A DNA stretch of 64,000 nucleotides from NCBI GenBank assembly GCA_963082975.1, contig OY720344.1:5257580-5321579 (forward strand), given 5' to 3'. A program made the position numbers and the translations under genes. The stretch comes from Labia minor (Eukaryota > Arthropoda > Insecta > Dermaptera > Spongiphoridae). The notes under the pieces are model-generated. The model had not been told where the DNA came from and made no database searches. It saw only the letters and a list, made by a program, of their open reading frames with translations. Shown here one piece after another: positions 1-12,000 of the stretch (positions within the stretch are counted from its first letter, which is position 1; the number at the start of each line of letters is the position of its first letter).

Positions 1-384
1 TCGCCTTACAGCTTACAATGTAATACGGCAGCATAATCAAGCTAGGCTAGGCGAATCCACATATTATTTTTATGAAAGAATAATAAAAAAAATTAAATGA
101 AAACTTTTTTTGAGGCGTCTTTGTCATACGGTGCCTTTGTGCGCTGCACACTTTGATCACGCCATGCGTCGGGGTTGATCTGATCGTAATTTGTTGTCAT
201 TGCACTGTTAAAGATTCTAGTGTAGTTATTTTTCTGTTTGTACTTCAGTTTGTACTCAGCTTTGTCTTCGTAGTGACATGTGTGTATTTACTGTGTAATT
301 TTCAGTTGTTTTTAATTATTACGTTAAAGTTCAACTACATTTTGTTTAATTAATCCGACTTCTAGCAAAACAAAAAAAAGAAAA

Positions 385-2828
385 TATGACGAATCATATT
401 TGCAGTATGGCTTCACATGCTCTTCTCACAACAATGAAGAACAACCAGTGTGCTTAATTTGCAAAGAAGTTTTGGCTGCAGAAAGCATGAAACCGTCAAA
501 ACTGCAACGACATTTGAATACTAAACATGCAACGTTATCAAAAAAGCCAATAGAATATTTTGAGCGTCTTTTGCAAACATCAAATAAAGAAAAGAACACT
601 TTCGAGAAGTATGTTACTTTGAATGATAAATATCTATTGGCATCGTATGAAGTTTCGTATTTGATAGCAAAAACGAATAAGTATTTTACTATTGGAGAGC
701 AACTTTTACTACCTGCAGCTATAAGAATGTCTGAAATTGTTCATGGAAAACAGTATGCTGCTGAAATTAGTAAAATTCCATTATCAAATGACACTGTGTC
801 CAAAAGAATTTCAGACATTAACAATGATCAATTTCAATAGCTTCTTTTTGAGGCTTAAAGAAAGCTCAAAGTTTGCAATACAACTGGACGAGTCGACAGT
901 CATTTCGAAAATGGCACAGTTGTTACTTTTTGTAAGATATATTTATGAGGGAAGCATTCATGAAGATATACTGTTTTGTCGTCCTCTGGAAGGTCATACT
1001 CGTGGAAAAGATATATATATATATAAAAGTAAACGAGTTTTTTGAAAAAGAAGGATTAAATTGGAAAAATTGTGTTGGTGTGTGCACGGACGGTGCTGCA
1101 GCAATGACCGGACAAGATCTTGGTTTTACAGCATTTGTTAAAGCTGGTGGAAATGATCATATTACATTTACACATTGTATGATTCCCCGAGAGGCACTTG
1201 TTGTTAAAAAAATTGCACCAGAATTAAACACTGTGTTTTTGATGCAGTCAAAATCATTAACTTTATTAAAAGTCGAGCACTTAATAGTCGATTATTTAAA
1301 AATTTGTACATTGATATGGATTCTGATTATACAAGTTTATTGCTACATGCTGCTGAAGTTAGGTGGCTATCAAGAGGTCGAAGTTTGAAACGATTATTAA
1401 CTTTAAAAACTGAAGTTCTTATATTTCTAACAGAGCAAAATTCTAATTTGGCCGATTATTTTCACGATAATTTATGGCTTCTCAAGCTATGCTATTTGCA
1501 GTGGCGTACCTAGAACTTTTGCCGCCCTTTTTATTATAAGTCAATCAAATAGTGGTATTTATAAATTAATGCACATAAATAAATTATTAAGTTATTTAAT
1601 CAATATTAATTAATACACAGAGAGTAAATTTTTTTACACATATTTGTATGCTCTCGTAAACATATTAATATAATATTTACTCTTCTAGCTTTCATACTAG
1701 AAAAATCGTGTATAATAATGCTCTCAAAATTTATATTTATATTTTTTCCGCCGGCCCTGCTTTTCAAAAGAAAAATCGATGATTTAAAAAAATATTGGTA
1801 TATCACTTCAAAGTAATCATATAAACTTTTCAAAAGAAATGACATTTATAAACTGATATCAAAAAATTTTAGTTAGGAAAAATTGCTGAACAAAATCGTA
1901 AAGATGCGTTTACGAATTCAACGAATTTTAATGAATACAATAAAATAAAATTATTATCCTGTTCTTGGAATTAGAATTCAAAATTTACCCTAAAATGCAT
2001 TTATATACACCGAGGAATAATATTCGAAATCATATAGTTAATCATAATTTATATAAATCAAATAGTAAACTTATAATAATCATAATAATAATTTATTATT
2101 CAAGAAAGAAAAAAAATAAATATGAAATGAATAAGTTGCTTTTTACAACTATAACTAAATATAAAAATGCCGCCCCAAGATAAGTGCCGCCCGGTGCGGA
2201 CCGCACCCACCGCACCCCCCTAGGTACGCCACTGGCTATTTGGCAGATATTTTTGATAAAATCAATGATATGAATTTATCAATGCAGGGAGTTTGCGTTA
2301 ATATGTTTATGTTAAAAAATAAACTTGAGGCCTTTGTTAAAAAAATTCTTATATGGAAGAACAGAGTGGAAAGTGGATCGCTCGAAATGTTTCCATTTAC
2401 TGACGAGTATATAATTAGTAACAATATTTCAAAAAAAGATACTCCTATAACAAAAATTATAGTTAATCATTTGAAGGATATGGAAGTTTACATGCATAGG
2501 TATTTTCCCAATGATATCGATACACAATGGATTTGCAATCCATTTTCAATTGAAATGGAAGAAATTAATTTTTTAAACTTAAGAATTTGCCGAATTAACA
2601 AGTGATACTACCTTGCGACCCAGATTTTCTCAAGTGCCTGTGCATGAATTTTGGATAGAAATCAAATCAGAATATCCCCTACTATCGGAAATGACAATGA
2701 ACAAATTACTGCCATTTTGTACAACATATTTATGTGAATCAGCCTTTTCCACATTAAATTACATAAAATCAAAATACCGTTCAACTTTAATAAACGTTGA
2801 AAATTTATTACGACCTGCACTAATTTGA
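385..2828 (+). pseudogene. hAT transposase pseudogene (BED zinc finger, ZBED5/SCAND3-like)
   Basis: This was a hAT-superfamily DNA transposase, which cuts and pastes its own element. The pieces appear in order. A BED-type zinc finger with CLICKEVL and LQRHLNTKH lies at about 450-530. A first catalytic-type segment IQLDEST is near 880, and CVGVCTDGAAAMTG near 1075 is the second Asp-bearing block. A C-terminal hATC dimerisation block with LCESAFSTLNYIKSKYR lies at about 2730-2780. The reading frame changes near 830, between 990 and 1030, near 1290 and near 2590, so no full protein can be made. A 736-bp element plus an 8-bp duplication (744 bp, divisible by three) splits the ORF at 1498/2235. 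The frame is the same on both sides, so that insertion alone did not shift it. Which frameshifts came first is not known. Confidence 0.85.
1499..2234. mobile_element. Non-autonomous hAT element nested in the hAT transposase
   Basis: The 736-bp insert has perfect 15-bp terminal inverted repeats, CAGTGGCGTACCTAG at 1499-1513 and its reverse complement at 2220-2234. It is flanked by a perfect 8-bp target duplication, GCTATTTG, at 1491-1498 and 2235-2242. An 8-bp duplication and a CAGTG start are hallmarks of hAT elements. The interior is AT-rich with a C-rich right end and no transposase. An element at 44119-44394 shares the CAGTGGCGTA terminus. Confidence 0.93.
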
Positions 2829-3221
2829 GTTAGTTCAAATTGAGCCTAGATTTAATTATTTGTGTAAAAATAAACAATCGCATCCGTCACATTAATATTG
2901 TTTGATGTTAATAATATGTTTTCTTATAAAAAAATTGTTACAAAAGTTTATTTTTTCTATTGAATAAATATAATTATAGTTTTATGTCATTCTATTTATT
3001 GTGTTTTATTTTGACCGATATCCCGTCAACGTTTCCAATTATATATATGTGAAATGAATGGGTATGTATTCTTTAATCCTTATTTTATTTACATTGTAAA
3101 ATAGTACGGTATTACATCTACATCTACGGTTAATATATATTTCATTATATGGAGGAGGGGGTCGTTTAAAATTTCCTAAGCTTGAAGGGGGTCGCTATAT
3201 AAAAAAGTTTAAGAAGCCCTG

Positions 3222-4470
3222 TGTCAGTCTGTGTGGTCAAATACGCCGTGTCGTGTTTACGTTTTTTCCTCCTCCCCTGGTTAGGAAATCTCTCTCCTTG
3301 GGGAAGGGGGGTCCCTGTCTACTCGAAGGGTGCGCCGCCAGGGGATGCCGGTGTGTGGCGCGAGTTATGACCGCCACAATTTAATATATGTAATGAAGGT
3401 TTGGATATTCGATTAATTCGATTAATCTAAAATAATATAATATAAAAATATAATATTATTTATTATTTATTTAATAAATAATTTCTATCGATACTTGTAC
3501 TTGATACCGTATCGTTACCAATTCGATATCTTTTGAAAAATATCGATACTTACTCGTATCTCGTATCTGTCGATTTTTTTTTTTTTTGTAGAATTTCAGG
3601 TAAATAATAACAGCAAAGAGTACTGGTATTATATTTATTGAAATAGACAAATATATATTATATATAATTGAACTAAATACAATTATGATCGGATAGATTA
3701 AGCTAAGAAAAAAATTCATTTTTTGATATGCTCCCTAAAAATAAGTTTTTCTATATGTTTTTTGTAATCGCAAATTTTTCATAAATAAAATTATAAAATT
3801 TCATATTTATTTTATTTTAATTACAGTTTCAAATATGTATATTATTTTTCAATTTCAAATTGAATATTGTTTAAAAACTCGAAATGACAATTCCATAGGA
3901 GAGAGAAATAAAATGAAAGATAAAATCTCATATAACATATAAATTTCATATAACAATCAACAATAAAAATTAAATGTTACTGTTCTTATGAACGAATATC
4001 ATTTCAATTAAATAATTTAATTCTCATTTGAATTAATTTAATAAAATATGCATTTAGAATACATGAATATGAAATCAATTTTTCATTTTCTTAATTAATT
4101 AATTAATAATTTAAAGTTGACCAATCGAACTAAAACTTTGCACACTTTTCAGATTTGGATGACAATACATGAATATGAAATAAAGTTTTCATTTTCTTAA
4201 TTAATTAATAATTTAATTAATAAATTTTAACCCATCATTAAATATCATTTATAATCTCAAAGTATATACAAATAAAACTTAAAACCTTAAAAATTTATTT
4301 ACTAAAAAATTAAAAATAAAATAAATAATTAAACAAAATTAAGTTACAGTGTTTTATTTATAAATCCACTAAAAACTAGAAAATAATTTTTCTCTTAGCC
4401 TCAATAAGTATATTCCTCTTCCTGATGGGGTTGTACAATGGTCCGCCTACTTAGCACTTCAATAACAATG
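3222..4470. other. Intergenic, no gene seen
   Basis: A GC-richer patch at about 3227-3375 (CTCCTCCCC, GGGGAAGGGGGGTCC) has no recognisable coding content. The remainder is AT-rich. A short motif, TTTCATTTTCTTAATTAATT, recurs at about 4081 and 4187, each time after a similar ATGAATATGAAAT stretch, which suggests a small local duplication. Confidence 0.5.
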
Positions 4471-4478
4471 GTCTAGAT

Positions 4479-4861
4479 CAGAGGTGGTCAACCCAAATGA
4501 TCTTGCGGGCCACTTTGGAAATGCATCATAACTTCATGGGCCGCATATAAAATTATACATACCCATATTAGATTTAGACCCATTATAGATATTGTTTGAT
4601 GTGACAAATTGAAAAATAATGAATTTTTATTATGTTTACTATTATTTTTACATATAAACATATATAATATAATAATAATGATACTGAATGCACTTTGTAA
4701 AAAATATATAATACTAAAAATAAAAAAAGAAACAACGAAATAAAAAAAATGAAATCGTATTTATTTCATTAGTGCGATATTTGTTTCATGAGAGCGCAGA
4801 ATGTGATGAATCTCGCGGGCCGCAAAAATGTTTACGGCGGGCCGCGGGTCGGCCACCCCTG
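4479..4861. mobile_element. hAT MITE, 383 bp
   Basis: The ends are imperfect inverted repeats, CAGAGGTGGTC on the left and GGCCACCCCTG on the right. Perfect 8-bp target duplications GTCTAGAT flank them at 4471-4478 and 4862-4869. The subterminal regions are GC-rich (GCGGGCCACTTTGG, GGCCGCGGGTCGG) and the middle is AT-rich. There is no ORF. The target has TA at positions 4-5, as preferred by the Buster branch of hAT elements. Confidence 0.9.
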
Positions 4862-4929
4862 GTCTAGATTAATTTTCTAGGGATCTCTCAAATAAAATTA
4901 AAAATGGTGACAAAATTAAATGGCAATAA

Positions 4930-4978
<49 letters not shown>

Positions 4979-5344
4979 TATTATATATCTATATATGTAT
5001 ATGTATTATTAATTATTACATAATTTTAAAATATATATTAAAATTAATATATTTTTTTTTAGACAAATTTATGTATTCAATTTTTTTAATTTATAATTAA
5101 ATACAACACAAATATATATTATAATATTTTAATTTTTAAGTAATTTTTTTTTATATATATATTTGTGGACAATTTAATAACAATTGACTAGATTTCAGTG
5201 AAGTTTCACCAGGGGTCACTAGTAAAAATTTTGTTTTTGCCCCAATCAAACACGTGTTCGTATACTGACTTGTATAATGGAATTAATATAATTATTCATT
5301 AATAATATTATAGTATATTTATAGATTTTTACAAAAACAAAATA
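4862..5344. other. AT-rich spacer with (AT)n microsatellite, upstream of RRP7
   Basis: A pure AT dinucleotide run spans about 4934-4970. The rest is AT-rich. It contains the likely 5' flank of the RRP7 gene. No TATA or initiator could be singled out in such AT-rich sequence. Confidence 0.6.
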
Positions 5345-6620
5345 ATGTTTCAAAAATTTGATAATTCAGATTTTAAAGGTATGATTTCTCAAATTAAATT
5401 TCATAATTTTATTTCTATTATTGTATTTGTTATTTTCAGAATTAAAAATAAAATTGAAAGATGATAGCAAATTTAATTGTACAATACATATTAAACAACA
5501 TAATGTTAGAGAAAAATGTGATTTAAAACCAGAGGATAGGACATTATTTGCAATAAATTTACCTCCACTTGCAACTGAGGTAAGGTTATAATTTATTTAT
5601 CTTAATAAATTTTAATTGTTTATATCTATATATATATTGGTGTTTCAAATTATTTTGCAGGATTCTATTAAAAATATTTTTAGTGGATGTGGTGAAATTG
5701 AAGCTGTATATTTTCATAAGAAGCCAACTGCTAGCCTACCAGAAATAAATAAATATGAATCCAAATATTTCCCAAGAAAATATATCAACGTAAGTTTTAA
5801 TATATATAATCAAAGATATATATAACTATATACTCATTTTTCTTTATAGGGTTATAAAGTGGCCTATATTGTGTTTAAAACAACTAAAGGTTTAAATAAT
5901 TCATTAAAATTAAAATCTATACCTTCATCTTTATTTTCAAAAGAATCTACTCATTTTGGACTTAAAGGTAATATTTCTATATATATATATTCTATGTTTG
6001 TATTGTAAATTAACTTTAATAATAAAAAATTAATAAATTTAATAGGTTATTATCAAAGATTAGTAAATAGTGAAGTAAATGTTAAAGAACTTTCAAATGA
6101 AATAAATATTTTTATGGAAGACTACGATAAAAAACAAATGTTTAAAGATAAGTTAGATTCCAAAATTAGTGAAGCAGATGAAGATGGTTGGGTAACTGTA
6201 ACGAAAAAAGGAAGAAATCCAGGATTTTCACGATCCGATTTAACTGAAAATAAAATACTTAATAAGGAGAAAATTAAGAATAAAAAAAGATATTTACAAA
6301 ATTTTTATTCTTTTCAAATTAGAGAAAGTAAATTAAAACGTAAGTATTTATTATTATTATTATTATTAGTCCAGTTGAAATTATAATTAGATTTTAAATT
6401 TTCTTTATTAAGTATTAACAAAAACTATTTTTATTACTTTGGTGATCATTCTTCTCTGTTATTTGCATAATCTTTTCTTTATATATATTTCAATTTAATT
6501 TTTTAAATTTATGCTATATTTTTATTTATTACAGATCTAGAAGCAGTTAAGAAAAAGTTTGAGGAAGATAAACGTAAAATTAATTTAATGAAGGAAACAA
6601 GAAAATTTAAACCATTTTAG
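5345..6620 (+). CDS. RRP7A: Ribosomal RNA-processing protein 7 homolog (RRP7A), six exons
   Basis: RRP7 is a nucleolar factor of the small-subunit processome (UTP-C/CURI side complex in yeast), needed for 18S rRNA maturation. The exon model is 5345-5378, 5440-5579, 5661-5789, 5850-5967, 6046-6339 and 6535-6620. All introns are GT-AG, 60-195 bp, with compatible phases. The 801 nt give 266 aa, close to the ~280 aa of the animal family. The N-terminal half has the RRM-like fold start RTLFAINLPP. It is followed by VYFHKK and the YKVAYIVFK strand. The C-terminal half has DEDGWVTVTKKGRN, then FYSFQIRESK and the family's closing KFEEDKRKIN and RKFKPF. The start ATG at 5345 gives a short 11-codon first exon. 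An AATAAA follows the stop at about 6674. The neighbours are unrelated in function. The name rests on family pattern recognition. Confidence 0.9.
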
Positions 6621-7494
6621 AAATTATTATTTAAGAAAATATTTTATAATATAACTTTCAAAAATTATAATCGAATAAATTTCTTCTTTCTTTTAATAAT
6701 TTTAAAATGCAAAAGAATTGTACATAAATTTATAAATTATTTTTTTATATAATGGAAGAATTTTATTTTTTTGAAATATAATATTAATAATAATGTAGTT
6801 TATTTTTATTTAATTTGTATTTTTTTCATCTGATTTATACTTAATCAATTTATGTTTGTTGTGTTTAGATTCGTTAAAAAATAATTGAGAAGATGAGGGG
6901 GAGGGCCTCGATAATCTTATCAAGAAAGTTTCATACGAGTTAAATAATTCTTTTGACTGTTGATAAGTGCGCTAATAAAATTAATGATTTATTTTTTTAA
7001 AATTTTGTAATTTTAAATCACTCTTTGTCGAACAAAAGGAAATACTTTTTATTAACATTATAGTCGAAGATACTTTAGCAATTATTGAAAAAAATTGCAA
7101 TTTTCCAATCCATACTGTTAAATAAATTTCGTATTTTGAATTGGGTGAATTCGAGCAATCAATATATTTTTATTCAACATTCTCTACAATAAATAAAACT
7201 AAAATTACTAAAAAAAATGATTTTATTATATCAAATATAAAAAATTTATTTCAATAATGAAAATCATTTAATTTTACTAATTAATTTCATACTTTAATTA
7301 AAGTATTATAAAACTATTAACCTATAGACCTAATATAAATAAAGGGGGAACAATGAAAAGTTTTAGTTATTTATTTTAAATTTCTCTCTTTTTTTCTCTT
7401 GACATGTTACATGTTACATGTTACAATATAGTACCTGGTATTATTAGTATTAATTCTAGGAATTCACAGACGAAATTTATTCATCAATTTATTT
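6621..7494. other. Intergenic, AT-rich, 3' flank of RRP7
   Basis: Apart from the probable RRP7 polyadenylation region there is a GC-richer patch at 6892-6910 (GATGAGGGGGAGGGCC). A triple ACATGTT repeat lies at about 7402-7423. No gene is seen. Confidence 0.5.
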
Positions 7495-7850
7495 GAAACT
7501 AACTGCTCCATCCCTTGTACCCCCGAGTGATAGTATTAATATTAGTAGTATAGTATTTGGTTGAAAGTCTGTATGCAAAAGATTTTCATCCATTTTGTTT
7601 CAATCAGTATATTACATAAAATATTCATATTTTTTGTGTTCTTGTATATGTTATATCTACCTCAGAACTCGAAAGTTCTTGGCCGCAACAACCACACCCC
7701 TCCAAGTATTCCTATTCTGAGCCACAACCCGAGTCGTTTCTCAATTTTGATCCCGGTGGCTGGGTTGACTCCGTTCCAAAGACCCCGGCAAGAGAAATTC
7801 CCTTGCCAGGCTCAAGACTTGAACCCGGGACTAAGAGAATGTGGGCTAAC
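7495..7850 (-). repeat. Fused LINE 3'-end fragment and tRNA-SINE fragment
   Basis: Bases 7497-7530 (CTAACTGCTCC, then TGTACCCCCGAGTG) and 7665-7740 (GCAACAACCACACCCCT, TTCTGAGCCACAAC) match the LINE relics at 49660-49710 and 53047-53150, read from the minus strand. Directly after, 7760-7845 (GGCTGGGTTGACTCCG, CCCTTGCCAGGCTC) matches the internal and tRNA-like B-box part of the SINE copies at 33110-33180 and 36885-36960. The patch is therefore composite debris from two retroelements lying tail to tail. Confidence 0.6.
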
Positions 7851-7970
7851 ACGATTAATTTTTTTATTATAATTAATTCAAAAATGAACATTTATTTATA
7901 TTATTCGTCTAGATACCATAAATACACCATGGACAGATAGCCTCGTATGTAAAGAATAAATGATTGTATT

Positions 7971-8557
7971 TGTTTGGGACAAATAGTCACCTCCCACCCC
8001 TTTCTCCTGACCCCTCCTTTAGAGTGTACTGAAGCGCACTCTGGTGAATGCACGATACATATAGACACTTGCTGTGAAGCTCTCACACGATAAACACGCT
8101 ACAGACCCGCGCTGATACCCGCTCTCTTATTCGCTATATACACTTGCTGTGAAGCTCTCACACGATAAACACGCTACAGACCCGCGCTGATACCCGCTCT
8201 CTTATTCGCTATATACACTTGCTGTGAAGCTCTCACACGAGAAACACGCAACACACCCGCGCTCATACAATCTCATACCTGCTCTCTTATTCGCTACATC
8301 AACATCATCCATCTCATTTTTCACTCGCTTCCCACCCGCTCTATTTATCATCTTTTCATACCCGCATTTAAGAAGCAGGAGGAAACAAGCGTTTTCGGCC
8401 CCTTTCACCGCGCATAGATGCATCGCAGCCCGCTGGAAGGTACAGCTTATCACCAAAGCGGTAAGCACACTCAATTCCTTTCACCGAACCAGCTCAACCC
8501 GCCGGGACCGGGGATTAAAATCGTCTAATTGCCGACCGGTTTGCCCTGTCCCATTCA
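7971..8557 (+). repeat. 5' LTR of the BEL/Pao element
   Basis: It begins TGTTTGGGACAAATAG and ends GTCCCATTCA. It is much GC-richer than the surroundings. It contains a 75-bp internal tandem repeat (see 8066-8290). The copy at 14345-14930 is identical apart from one T. Confidence 0.95.
8066..8290 (+). repeat. 75-bp tandem repeat inside the LTR, three units
   Basis: The unit starts CACTTGCTGTGAAGCTCTC at 8066, 8141 and 8216, an exact 75-bp period. Units 1 and 2 are almost identical and unit 3 is diverged (GAGAAACACGCAACACACC). The same array is in the 3' LTR at about 14440-14664. Repeats of this kind often sit in the U3 promoter region. A regulatory role is inference only. Confidence 0.85.
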
Positions 8558-8580
8558 TTGGTCCTTCGAACACGGATCTC
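8558..8580 (+). other. Candidate primer-binding site
   Basis: Directly after the 5' LTR comes TTGGTCCTTCGAACACGG. It starts with TGG, the complement of a tRNA CCA end, and holds TTCGAA, the complement of a T-loop. That fits a tRNA primer site. The specific tRNA was not identified. Confidence 0.55.
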
Positions 8581-9007
8581 CATCCGTTACATTGTTCCTT
8601 ATCTTTTATAATTGTTCTCAAACACGCCCGCAATAATTATTAATTTAATTAAGAAATTAAATAATTAATAATTTATTATCCTTATTAATTGGGTATATTA
8701 ATATTTGTTTAATTTCAATGAAAGCAAAGAAAATTTTATATAGATATTTTCATTCAGGATAATGTTCAAAATTATTTCATACATTGTTTTTAAAAAATAT
8801 ATTTAAATTTATAAATAATACATATTTGGTTACAAATAATAATCCGATTTTATATTTATAAATAATAAATATTAAATTATTTAATAATAATAATTCTATT
8901 TAAATTAATTTATTTTATTAAAACATTTTCGAATAAAAATATAAATAATATAAAAATAAAATAAAATTAAATAATTTAACTGTGGAATTTAATTAAACTA
9001 ATTTACA

Positions 9008-12000
9008 ATGAATTCTGAAATTAGACTTTCGATTGCTGAAGCAAAAAAGGAGGCTTATTATGAGAAAATTACGGAATTATATAATAAATCAAAACATCTT
9101 TCTTCACGCGATTCTAAAGAAAATACCTCATTTTTAGCCGCAACTGAATCCATAGATAATCTAAGGGAAGAATATATTAAATTGATTGGTGAAATTAATG
9201 AATTGAATATATCTTTGAATGAAAAGTATAAACCTTCCTTTAAGGCTTGGTTAAATTTCGAGGATGTTTATAATATGGTCAAAGCTGAGAGACTGTCCAT
9301 CCTCGAACACCGCAAATCCACCACTACAGCTCCTGTAGGTCAATCTGATCGCAAAATAAATCTACCTCCAATCGCAATTAAGCAATTTGATGGATTACCG
9401 CAAAATTGGAGTCTATTTTATGAAAGTTTTAAAATTAATATTCACGAAAACCACAACCTTTCTAACTCCGAACGTATTCAATACCTTGTTGGCAGTTTAA
9501 CTGGTAAGGCACGGTCAATTCTTATAGGAATTCGACCTGACGCAGAGAATTACCTCCACATTTGGAAGGAATTAGAAAAAAAATATCAAGATAAACGGGC
9601 CCTCGGAGAAGCGTATTTAAACCAAATTCATGCATTAAAATATCCATCAATTAATAACTCTTCAAGTTTAGAAACTTTCATCGAACGTTTTGATGCTTCG
9701 ATAGCCGCTTTTAAATCTTTAAAAATTGAAGATGCGTTAGATTTTATTTTTCTTTTTTGGGGTTTAAAAAAGGTAGATACACAAACCGCGCAAAATTTTG
9801 AAATATCTGTTCGAGATAAAGAAATCCCCTCGCTTAATGATTTTATTACATTTGTTAAACAAAGAGTGAAAATTTTAGACCGCGTTCCGAACATTAAAAA
9901 AGATTTGGAATTTCCCGCAAAATTACCAATTACAAAAAATAATTTTCATTCGCATTTAACAGCGAATTCTGAAAAATCTATAGATAAATGTATAATTTGC
10001 AATTTGGAAAATCATAACTTAATTTTTAAATGTTTTAAATTCCAAAACTTTCCCGTGAAAAAAAGGATCGAAATTGTTCATAAAAAATCATTATGTTCCA
10101 ATTGTTTGAGTAGCAAGCATATTGATAAAAATTGCAAATCAAAAAATACATGTATTATCTGTAAGAAACGCCATCATACCCTTCTACACGACCCTGAGAG
10201 GAGAAGAGAGGAGGTCTCCAATTCGAGAAGAGGTGGGGATACTTCTCCTTATCCCTCCGCTCACACGCCCCCCTCCACCTTTGAACCTGTAGTAGCTATG
10301 AGTCAATCGACTAATCAAATATTTTTGGCAACAGCGCAAATCAACACGCTGGACTCGAGAGGTCGTATCCAGACCATTCGGGCGTTAATTGACAGTGGCT
10401 CACAAAGTCATATTATCACTAATTCCTGTATTAAAAAACTAAAATTAAATTATTCTAAATTAAAACATCACTCGCTTAGCGGGATCGGTGGACATAAAAC
10501 TATCGTCTTAGGTCATTGTTCTTTTAAATTCTTTTCCCGAATGCCATCCGCAATTCAATATTCAATAGACGCGTTAGTGGTTAATACGATAACCAATAAA
10601 TTACCATCTCAATCCATTTGTCCGGGAGAGTTTAAGTATCTCGGAGGCATCGCTTTGGCAGATGATAGTTTTTACAAACCGGGTGAGATTGATTTGGTAA
10701 TTGGAGCATCGCTGTTTTCAAAATTATTATTATCGGGACGAATTAAGGCGCCTAATAACTTCCCAGACGCTATAGAAACCACGCTAGGGTATATTCTTTT
10801 GGGGGAATTTAACTCATCCCAATCGAATAATGAATGGCTTTCTCTTCACATTTGGAATGAAATGTCAATTGAAAAAACTTTAGAAAAATTCTGGGAAATT
10901 GAGGAGGTTCCTAATGAGAAATTGTTGAGTGCGGATGATAATAAATGTGAGAAACTATACGAAGATACGATTAAAAGGGGAAACGATGGACGTTATCTTG
11001 TTTGTCTCCCTTTTAAGGAAGATCCTCAATTGCTAGGCAATTCTTTTGAAATGGCAAAAAATAGATTCTTCTCACTTGAAAGAAAATTAAATAATTCACT
11101 TCAAATGCGCTTAGAATATAATAAAGTTATACAGAATTATATTGATAATAAATATTTATCGCTAGTAGAAAACCCTGATAAAGATAAAGGGTATATTATT
11201 CCGCATCACGGGGTTTGGAAAGAGGATAAAATATCCTCTAAATTAAGAATTGTATTGGACGCTAGCGCTAAGAGTGATAGTCATCGCGCCCTTAATGACA
11301 TTTTATATACAGGGCCTAATTTACAAAATAATTTATTTATCATATTATTAAATTTTCGATTATTTCGCTGGGCTCTAACAACGGACATTAAACAAATGTA
11401 CCTTCAGATAGGGGTTAAATCGGAACATAGAAAATTTCAAAGATTAATATATAGATTTAACTCCAAAGACGCTATATCAATTTACGAATTTAATCGCCTT
11501 GCTTTCGGATTAAATTGTAGTCCATTTCTCGCATTAAGAACTCTTCGCCAACTAGTATTTGAAGAAGGTAAAAAATTTCCATTAGCCGCAACAATCATTC
11601 AAAGAGATAGCTATATGGATGACATATACACCTCTTTAATGACTGAAAATGAAACAAAGGAGGCATTTGATCAATTAACTAATATTTTTAAAACCGCTAA
11701 ATTTGACTTATCTAAATGGGCTACAAATTCAAATTCTGTACAGGAAATAATTCCAAGAGAGTTTATTCATGATCAGCTAAAGGATTTTGAAAAAAATAAC
11801 GATTTAAAAATATTAGGATTAGAATGGTCACCTGTAACTGATGAATTCTATTTTAAAATATCGCATACGAATAAAAGATGTACAAAACGAAATATCTTAT
11901 CGACAGTAGCGCGACTATGGGACGTTTTGGGATTAGTAGCGCCTGTCATCATGTACGCTAAATTACTTATAAAAAAATTATGGCTTCTTAATTTAGATTG

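Larger units (their letters stand above)
1..3221 (+). mobile_element. Decayed hAT DNA transposon (ZBED5-like), 5' end possibly outside the window
   Basis: The segment carries a broken hAT transposase at about 385-2828. It ends at 3211-3221 with AAGAAGCCCTG, which reads as a hAT-type terminus. No matching CAGGGCTTCTT start was found inside the window, so the left end is either lost or lies upstream. Bases 1-384 look like a 5' non-coding leader and 2829-3210 like a 3' untranslated part. The 3' part has G-rich stretches (GGAGGGGGTCG near 3150, GAAGGGGGTCGC near 3184). The element is old: the ORF has several frameshifts and is interrupted by a second transposon. Confidence 0.7.

Noticed and set aside
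8066-8290. CRISPR-like array
   Set aside because: There are three contiguous 75-bp units without spacers, inside an LTR of a eukaryotic retrotransposon.
8202-8643. Long ORFs on both strands in the 5' LTR
   Set aside because: They arise from the stop-poor, GC-richer LTR with its 75-bp repeats, and similar frames appear in both LTRs.
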